From: an uncultured Clostridia bacterium
Lineage (GTDB): Bacteria > Bacillota > Clostridia > TANB77 > CAG-508
Length of the DNA: 19,691 nucleotides
Direction of reading: 5' to 3'
Assembly: GCA_934167135.1 (NCBI GenBank)
Contig: CAKPKI010000020.1
Coordinates: 1 to 19,691 of the forward strand
The position numbers and the translations under genes are program-made. The notes under the pieces were generated by a model. It searched no databases. It was given only the letters and a program-made list of their open reading frames with translations, and had not been told where the DNA came from. Positions 15,500 through 19,691 of the stretch are shown here, in pieces. Position 1 is the stretch's first letter, and every line of letters starts with the position of its first letter.

Positions 15500-15684
15500 A
15501 GAAGTCCTTGAAATATAATCTTTTCATTACATTTCTCGGTTTATTACAAAATTTAAGAAATTCTAATTTATTTTATGGGTCCTTTCCACTATCGTGAACT
15601 CTTACCATAAAATTGCATAGAATTTCTAAAATTTTTCCATGCACATTCGTCATTTCATTCAAAGATTATATTTCAAGGACTTCT
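15500..15684. repeat. 185-bp element with perfect 24-bp inverted ends (MITE-like or structured RNA)
   Basis: The left end 15500-15523 (starting AGAAGTCCTTGAAATATAAT) is the exact reverse complement of the right end 15661-15684 (ending AATATTTCAAGGACTTCT-like on the same strand as ATATTTCAAGGACTTCT). Inside, AAGAAATTCTA and TAGAATTTCT form a second nested inverted repeat, and ATTTTATGG pairs with CCATAAAAT. The whole unit can fold as one long imperfect hairpin around a centre near 15590. There is no ORF or transposase, and I see no clear target-site duplication. It lies between the end of the T4SS operon and the dnaD promoter. It may be a MITE, a REP-like element or a terminator-like RNA structure. 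Confidence 0.8.
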
Positions 15685-15740
15685 AGCTTAAAAAGTAAAT
15701 AAAAACCATTATAGTATAGCTTCAGCTTCATATATTATTT

Positions 15741-16025
15741 CTAATATTTTTTGTATAAGTACAATTTTGGACGAATAATATATTTTAAAATATATTTAAG
15801 TACATACATAACAGGTTCTCCATTAAAACCAACAATACTAAATATTGTTAATGGAAAACAAAAAGATATAAATAAAAAAATCTTAACATTCCAATTGTGT
15901 ATAAGTAAATGAAGTAAGCCAAAAATAAAAACATACCATAAGATATTAAAAAATGCTGTGGAATAATCAATTATTCCTAAAATCTTATTTTTAAAACTAT
16001 AGTTTTGTGGAAATATAAATTTCAT
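15741..16025 (-). CDS. PrgI/VirB3-like T4SS inner-membrane protein
   Basis: This 94-aa membrane protein resembles the PrgI/VirB3-like component that anchors VirB4 at the membrane in Gram-positive T4SSs. It begins MKFIFPQNYSFKNKILGIIDY and has two hydrophobic segments, at about residues 24-42 and 47-65. It ends in a basic tail (YILKYIIRPKLYLYKKY). GAAAGGAG precedes the ATG. It is the last gene of the minus-strand T4SS operon, 23 bp after the VirB6-like gene. PrgI usually lies directly before VirB4; here VirB4 is about 6.6 kb away on the other strand. The family call rests on size, topology and context. Confidence 0.7.
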   Translation of the reverse strand: MKFIFPQNYSFKNKILGIIDYSTAFFNILWYVFIFGLLHLLIHNWNVKIFLFISFCFPLTIFSIVGFNGEPVMYVLKYILKYIIRPKLYLYKKY

Positions 16026-16048
16026 AAAAGCTCCTTTCTAAAATAATT

Positions 16049-16927
16049 TTAATGCGATTTTTGGAAGATGTTTTCCACATTTTGAGTAAAAGTTGTGGAA
16101 ACTCCTCCGATAAAATCACGTACAAAAGAATTTGATTTTATTAAAGAATATATTGCACCAATATATATGAATTTTGTCATTAAATTGTTAGAAGAATAAT
16201 CCATAGAAAATAATATTAATAATACAATAGAAACAATAATTTGTATAAAGAGTAGAGAAAATAAATTTCTACTCCATGCTTTAAAAAACCAGGAAGTATT
16301 TTCTAATATTAGAGATAAAAATGCAAATGGTGTAAGCAATATAAAAATTTTTATCATTACATATCTAAAAGAATAGGTAAAAACTAGATTTAATAAAGAA
16401 ATAGTAAGAGATGCCTTAATAATTCCATCTAAAGAAAAAACATCTATGGAATTGCTATCAATAGAAATATTGGTATTTAATTCTGATATTAATTCTGAAA
16501 AACATATATTTTTATGAAATAAATCTTCGCCTATTCCTCTGATAGAGAGTGATATTGTAGAAACTAAATTTAAAATTTGTTCAATAAAAAAGTATGAACA
16601 ATTAATAAGTATGCCATATATAATTAATTTAAAAATAAATTGTGTAGGTCTTTCAACTTGTTGATAAGTAAAATGTGCAAATAGATATTTAATTGCATAA
16701 TATAATAAAAATCCAAATAATAAAGAATTACAGATTAGTAATATACCGTTTGAGGTTGAAGTTCCAAGTAGTTTTTCAAAATAAGAGTCTGTAATTATAT
16801 CTGAATTTATAAAAGTTATATCATCAAGTACAGAATATACATTATTATCGATTGAAGAAAATAGATTCCCTAGAATGGTGTTAATAGCTTCAATTATATT
16901 TGCAGTAATATTTGAATTATTTTCCAT
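16049..16927 (-). CDS. VirB6/TrbL-like polytopic T4SS channel protein
   Basis: This 292-aa protein is mainly membrane-spanning, the hallmark of the VirB6/TrbL subunit that forms the inner-membrane channel. Hydrophobic segments are visible at about residues 61-85 (GILLICNSLLFGFLLYYAIK), 97-122, 168-210 (two adjacent, with YVMIKIFILLTPFAFLSLIL), and 225-246 (LFIQIIVSIVLLILFSM). The first 60 residues are probably outside the membrane and asparagine-rich. AGGTGATTAA precedes the ATG. It lies 8 nt after the pilin-like gene and 23 nt before PrgI, the typical order for such modules. Sequence in this family is poorly conserved, so the call rests on topology, size and neighbours. Confidence 0.75.
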   Translation of the reverse strand: MENNSNITANIIEAINTILGNLFSSIDNNVYSVLDDITFINSDIITDSYFEKLLGTSTSNGILLICNSLLFGFLLYYAIKYLFAHFTYQQVERPTQFIFKLIIYGILINCSYFFIEQILNLVSTISLSIRGIGEDLFHKNICFSELISELNTNISIDSNSIDVFSLDGIIKASLTISLLNLVFTYSFRYVMIKIFILLTPFAFLSLILENTSWFFKAWSRNLFSLLFIQIIVSIVLLILFSMDYSSNNLMTKFIYIGAIYSLIKSNSFVRDFIGGVSTTFTQNVENIFQKSH

Positions 16928-16935
16928 TTAATCAC

Positions 16936-17253
16936 CTATCCAATTAATGATTGAATTGCAGATAATATTAAATCTATGGCTAGTATGAATCCATAAGAAA
17001 ATAATGAACCTGTAATCAATTTTTTTCCTGTTCTAATTTTTTCTTCATCGCCAAAACTGAATTTTCGCATAAGAGCACCAGTACAAACAGCAACTGCTGC
17101 GGCTGGTGTGGATATTTTTATAATCCATCCTTCAATGTCCTGAAAAGCATCATTTAATTTTGTTACAAGTTTTGGAGTTGCACCAAAAACTGTAGTAGAT
17201 AGCATAAATAGAAGATATAAAGATAAAAGTAAAATATAAAATAATTTTTTCAT
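16936..17253 (-). CDS. VirB2/TrbC-like pilin or channel subunit
   Basis: This 105-aa protein has the layout of VirB2/TrbC pilins. A signal peptide covers residues 1 to about 25 (MKKLFYILLLSLYLLFMLST, then VFGA with cleavage after GA). A short amphipathic segment (LNDAFQDIEGWIIKIS) follows, then two membrane helices at about 46-63 (STPAAAVAVCTGALM) and 82-104, joined by a charged loop (RKFSFGDEEKIRTGKK). AAAGG lies upstream of the ATG at a somewhat long distance. An intercistronic hairpin separates it from VirD4. The pilin would be needed in excess over the ATPases, and the hairpin could serve that. Identification by topology and context. Confidence 0.75.
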   Translation of the reverse strand: MKKLFYILLLSLYLLFMLSTTVFGATPKLVTKLNDAFQDIEGWIIKISTPAAAVAVCTGALMRKFSFGDEEKIRTGKKLITGSLFSYGFILAIDLILSAIQSLIG

Positions 17254-17282
17254 ATAAAATCGACCTTTCTTTTGGTTTATTT

Positions 17283-17299
17283 AGGTTTTGCAAAAACCT
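17283..17299 (-). promoter_or_regulatory. Intercistronic hairpin between VirD4 and pilin genes
   Basis: AGGTTTT (17283-17289) and AAAACCT (17293-17299) form a perfect 7-bp stem with a 3-nt loop, 9 nt after the VirD4 stop and 29 nt before the pilin start. No T-run follows on the minus strand, so it looks more like a processing or stability hairpin than a terminator. Confidence 0.45.
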
Positions 17300-17307
17300 A
17301 TAAAATT

Positions 17308-18984
17308 TTAATTTTTAAAATAAGGAAACATTTTCATTTTTGAAGGTTTTAATATATGAAAACCATCTGACAAAAATGTAAGTGATGAAAATGTTTCAAG
17401 TTCTTGTGTAAAAAAGTTAGTATCATAGGTAAAATCTTTTTGCATAGATGTATTTAAGCTTTCTGTGATACTTGAATTTAGAGAATTTAATGAATTAGTT
17501 ATATAACTATATTTTGTTTCTTTAGCATTTTCAGAAATTGTTTTAGAAATTATTGTTTTTTCTTCTTTTCCTAATTGTTTTTGGGCTTCTTCAATTGTAA
17601 ATATATCGTCTGTTCGAAACCATATTTTATTTATTAAATTTTGTGTAATTACTTTTACTGCTGAATCATCTTTTAATGTGTTTTTTAGTGATGAATAACT
17701 CTGAGTTGAAACAATATTAATACATTTGGCTTCACGACTAAGTGCAAAAAAGTCTGCATCTGTTTTTGTTACATATTCTGCATATTCATCACAAATAAAT
17801 ACTGATGGTTTTACTTTTGAATGTGATAAATTATACATTACTTCTGTTTGGAAATCTAATTTTAAATAAGCCGAAATTATTTTTGAAAGGTTCTTGTATT
17901 CTGCAATATTCATATTTAATACAACTATTTTTCCTTGTTTTAACATTGAAGAAAATCCCTTAAAGTTAAGTTCATTTTTTTCAGCACAAAATATTTTTGA
18001 TATTTTATAATCTGATATAAAAATTCCTGTTATTCTAGATATTTCTGATTTTAAAATTGCTAAAGTTCTAGAATCTAGAGAGTTAAATTCTTTTTCAAAA
18101 AATTCTAAGGCGGTATTTAATTCATAAATTTGTTTGTGAGAAAATTTTGATTTATAAAATAAGTTTTTTAATATTTGAATTTTTGATTTGTAATAATTTG
18201 GTTCGGTAATTAATTTGTGTAATTCTATAAATGTAACATATCCATTATTGTAGAGTCTACATAGTTTTATACATTCTGCCAAAATTTGTTCTGCTTTGTC
18301 AAGCCAGAATGATTCTGAATTATTTTCAGAAAATAATAATAAAATAGTTTTTAGTCTATTTGCTAAAACTATTGGATTAAGATTTGGTTTATGCAATGGA
18401 TTATAACGGATTTTTGAAGATAAACCAATCTCAATAATATCTCTATCTAAATTGTATTTTTTTGCAAATTGTTTTACTTGATTGAAATAATTTCCTTTTA
18501 CATCTAATATTAAAATACCTAGTTTTTTGTCAGGATGTAAAGAATTGTATTTAAAAAATTGTTCTGTGAAAGGATACATTGCAGAACTTGTTTTTCCTGT
18601 ACCAATTGTTCCTGTTATTAAAAAATTTTGGTATAAACCAGATTCTGGTATATAAATATTGGATTGAGTAGATAAATTTTTACCAATTAATAGTTGTAAA
18701 GAATTAGAAGTTGCTTGTGTGGGTTTTGATTCAGTTTTTTGATTTTTAAAAATTTGAAACCTTGAAATTATAGAATTTATTATAATAATATTAGAAAATA
18801 AACTAAAAAATATAAAACTTATTTTTATATATTTCCAAAGAATTGGGTTATCATAACAAATATCTGATGGATGTAAACCGAATATCACTATAACTTCTTC
18901 TGCTTTATATAGTGGTATGAATAATTGATAAAAACAAAAAGAAATAAGTGCTAAAAATATTAGTATGAAAATTAAATGTTTAAT
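17308..18984 (-). CDS. virD4: VirD4/TraG-type T4SS coupling ATPase; probable AUU start
   Basis: The coupling protein recruits substrates and feeds them to the secretion channel. Numbering from the proposed start (558 aa), two N-terminal membrane helices are at about 2-22 and 54-74, Walker A GTIGTGKT is at 125-132, and Walker B VFICDEYAE at 395-403, followed by the conserved VSTQSYSSL. AGGAGTGAT (18997-18989) is a strong ribosome site. The codon at the right distance (8 nt) is ATT 18984-18982, which overlaps the stop of the upstream 55-aa gene (ATTAA). The alternative GTG 18993 lies inside that ribosome site. No relaxase lies nearby, so the substrate may be protein rather than DNA. Confidence 0.9.
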   Translation of the reverse strand: MKHLIFILIFLALISFCFYQLFIPLYKAEEVIVIFGLHPSDICYDNPILWKYIKISFIFFSLFSNIIIINSIISRFQIFKNQKTESKPTQATSNSLQLLIGKNLSTQSNIYIPESGLYQNFLITGTIGTGKTSSAMYPFTEQFFKYNSLHPDKKLGILILDVKGNYFNQVKQFAKKYNLDRDIIEIGLSSKIRYNPLHKPNLNPIVLANRLKTILLLFSENNSESFWLDKAEQILAECIKLCRLYNNGYVTFIELHKLITEPNYYKSKIQILKNLFYKSKFSHKQIYELNTALEFFEKEFNSLDSRTLAILKSEISRITGIFISDYKISKIFCAEKNELNFKGFSSMLKQGKIVVLNMNIAEYKNLSKIISAYLKLDFQTEVMYNLSHSKVKPSVFICDEYAEYVTKTDADFFALSREAKCINIVSTQSYSSLKNTLKDDSAVKVITQNLINKIWFRTDDIFTIEEAQKQLGKEEKTIISKTISENAKETKYSYITNSLNSLNSSITESLNTSMQKDFTYDTNFFTQELETFSSLTFLSDGFHILKPSKMKMFPYFKN

Positions 18985-19147
18985 TGTAATCACTCCTGTT
19001 TTGTGTTTGTTGTTTGATTTTTAATTTTGAACCTTGTAAATTATGAAAAAATTTTATATCAAAAAAAGTGTAAATTGAATATAAAGTAATTAAAAAACTA
19101 ATAATATAAATGATAAAAAATATGTTTATTAAGGTACTAAAAGTCAT
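18980..19147 (-). CDS. Small 55-aa single-span membrane protein ahead of VirD4
   Basis: This short frame runs from the ATG at 19147 to the TAA at 18980. It starts MTFSTLINIFFIIYIISFLI and is strongly hydrophobic over residues 5-32, giving one membrane helix and then a polar, Lys/Gln-rich tail (SKLKIKQQTQNRSDYN). GGCGGTGAT is upstream, at a longish spacing of about 11 nt. Its stop shares a base with the proposed ATT start of VirD4, which suggests translational coupling. It is the first frame after the promoter at 19208-19180. I do not recognise a family; it may be a leader or a small VirD4 partner. Confidence 0.55.
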   Translation of the reverse strand: MTFSTLINIFFIIYIISFLITLYSIYTFFDIKFFHNLQGSKLKIKQQTQNRSDYN

Positions 19148-19179
19148 AATTTTTAATTATCACCGCCTTTTCGATAAAC

Positions 19180-19208
19180 ATAATACAACAAATTTTGAAA
19201 TTTGTCTA
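19180..19208 (-). promoter_or_regulatory. Promoter of the minus-strand T4SS operon
   Basis: On the minus strand, TAGACA (19208-19203, 5 of 6 to consensus), a 17-bp spacer and TATTAT (19185-19180) predict a start near 19173 and a leader of about 26 nt before the 55-aa gene. No Spo0A-like heptamer is seen here. Confidence 0.65.
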
Positions 19209-19293
19209 TACTTTTTTAAAAATTTGTGATAAAATAATTAAAGGTTTATAGATTGCCTTTAAAAATCTAAATTTGTATAAGGAATGGTGTATA

Positions 19294-19479
19294 ATGAAAT
19301 TTAACAAAGATACTAAAATTGGAGAGATTTTACAAATTGCTCCAGAAAAAGCTGATATTTTAATGGAATGTGGTATGCATTGTATAGGTTGTCCAGCATC
19401 TCAAATGGAAACTTTAGAAGAAGCATGTGAAGTTCATGGAATAGATGTAGAAGAAGTTGTGACTAAATTAAATGCATAA
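19294..19479 (+). CDS. DUF1858 redox-disulfide domain protein
   Basis: This 61-aa protein consists of one DUF1858 domain, also called the hybrid-cluster-protein-associated redox disulfide domain. It has the pattern TKIGEILQIAPEKADILMECGMHCIGCPAS, with cysteines in a CxxxCxxC arrangement, and ends in an acidic helix (EEACEVHGIDVEEVVTKLN). A redox or metal-binding role is typical of the family; its exact activity is unknown. The ATG at 19294 gives the family's usual length. An in-frame TTG at 19273 would add an unrelated extension. It is divergent from the T4SS operon and upstream of tRNA-Lys. Confidence 0.9.
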   Translation: MKFNKDTKIGEILQIAPEKADILMECGMHCIGCPASQMETLEEACEVHGIDVEEVVTKLNA

Positions 19480-19557
19480 AATATAAGTATATATTGGCGA
19501 AAAATATGATATAAAATCATAACTTGAAAAAATTTTTAAAAAATTTTAAAAAATGTA

Positions 19558-19586
19558 TTGACAACTGCAAAAAAATAGTGTAATAT
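19558..19586 (+). promoter_or_regulatory. Promoter of tRNA-Lys
   Basis: A perfect TTGACA (19558-19563), a 17-bp spacer and TAATAT (19581-19586) lie 28 bp before the tRNA. This is the strongest -35 in the window. Confidence 0.8.
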
Positions 19587-19614
19587 ATAAAAGCGTTGTG
19601 CAGTACATGCATAC

Positions 19615-19690
19615 GGGCTATTAGCTCAGGTGGTAGAGCACTTGACTTTTAATCAAGTTGTCCCGCGTTCGAGTCGCGGATAGCTCACCA
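19615..19690 (+). tRNA. tRNA-Lys, anticodon TTT
   Basis: The 76-nt gene is complete. The acceptor stem GGGCTAT pairs with ATAGCTC (one G-U). The D-stem is GCTC/GAGC, the anticodon stem CTTGA/TCAAG with loop CTTTTAA (anticodon TTT), and the T-stem CCGCG/CGCGG with loop TTCGAGT. The discriminator A and the encoded CCA are at 19687-19690. The following sequence is outside the window, so other tRNAs in the same unit cannot be excluded. Confidence 0.97.
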
Positions 19691-19691
19691 A

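Noticed and set aside
15500..15684. Insertion sequence
   Set aside because: There is no transposase frame, and the flanks (CTA before, AGC after) show no target-site duplication.
19502..19530. ATGAT/ATCAT hairpin after the DUF1858 gene as a terminator
   Set aside because: The stem is only about 5 bp of mostly A-T pairs and is not followed by a T-run.
19615..19690. tRNA-Lys as the attachment site of an integrated element carrying the T4SS
   Set aside because: The T4SS genes lie 5' of the tRNA. No integrase or duplicated tRNA 3' end is visible in the window.

Overview
The window is a low-GC bacterial chromosome segment at the replication origin, most likely from a Clostridia-type Firmicute. 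The evidence is the order dnaA-oriC-dnaN-recF-gyrB...gyrA, a DnaD/DnaI-type helicase-loading pair, Shine-Dalgarno-led genes, the standard code, and many A/T-ending codons. No species can be named from the sequence.

Layout. (1) 1-6142: 5'-truncated dnaA, an oriC with clustered DnaA boxes and a DnaA-trio array next to dnaN, then dnaN, recF and gyrB on the + strand. The usual small S4-domain gene (yaaA/rlbA) between dnaN and recF is absent. In its place is an A/T desert that includes 132 bp without a single G or C. (2) 6143-9898: a structured noncoding stretch, a strong promoter preceded by two tandem Spo0A-box-like heptamers, and a three-gene + strand operon. The operon encodes a VirB4 N-terminal-domain protein, the VirB4 ATPase and an unrecognised amphipathic 231-aa protein. 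(3) 9913-10608: a divergent XRE regulator and a small 68-aa gene. (4) 10622-13178: gyrA with its own promoter and terminator. (5) 13195-15404: a minus-strand dnaD-dnaI operon with promoter and terminator. (6) 15461-15684: a hairpin-forming element with perfect 24-bp inverted ends. (7) 15741-19208: a minus-strand type IV secretion (T4SS) operon. From its promoter it runs: 55-aa membrane peptide, VirD4/TraG coupling ATPase, VirB2-like pilin, VirB6/TrbL-like channel protein, PrgI/VirB3-like protein. (8) 19294-19690: a DUF1858 redox-disulfide protein and a complete tRNA-Lys(TTT).

Together the two operons encode the motor ATPases, coupling protein, pilin and inner-membrane channel parts of a Gram-positive T4SS. 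They are split onto opposite strands around gyrA and the dnaD-dnaI pair, with no relaxase, integrase or excisionase in the window. Three T4SS genes (VirB4-N, VirB4, VirD4) have good Shine-Dalgarno sequences that point to AUA, AUA and AUU start codons rather than to the nearest ATG/GTG/TTG. With the Spo0A-like boxes this suggests a chromosomally resident, developmentally or translationally restrained secretion apparatus. That functional reading is inference. Related sequence in the intergenic regions before VirB4 and after PrgI raises the possibility that an inversion split one ancestral T4SS cluster.
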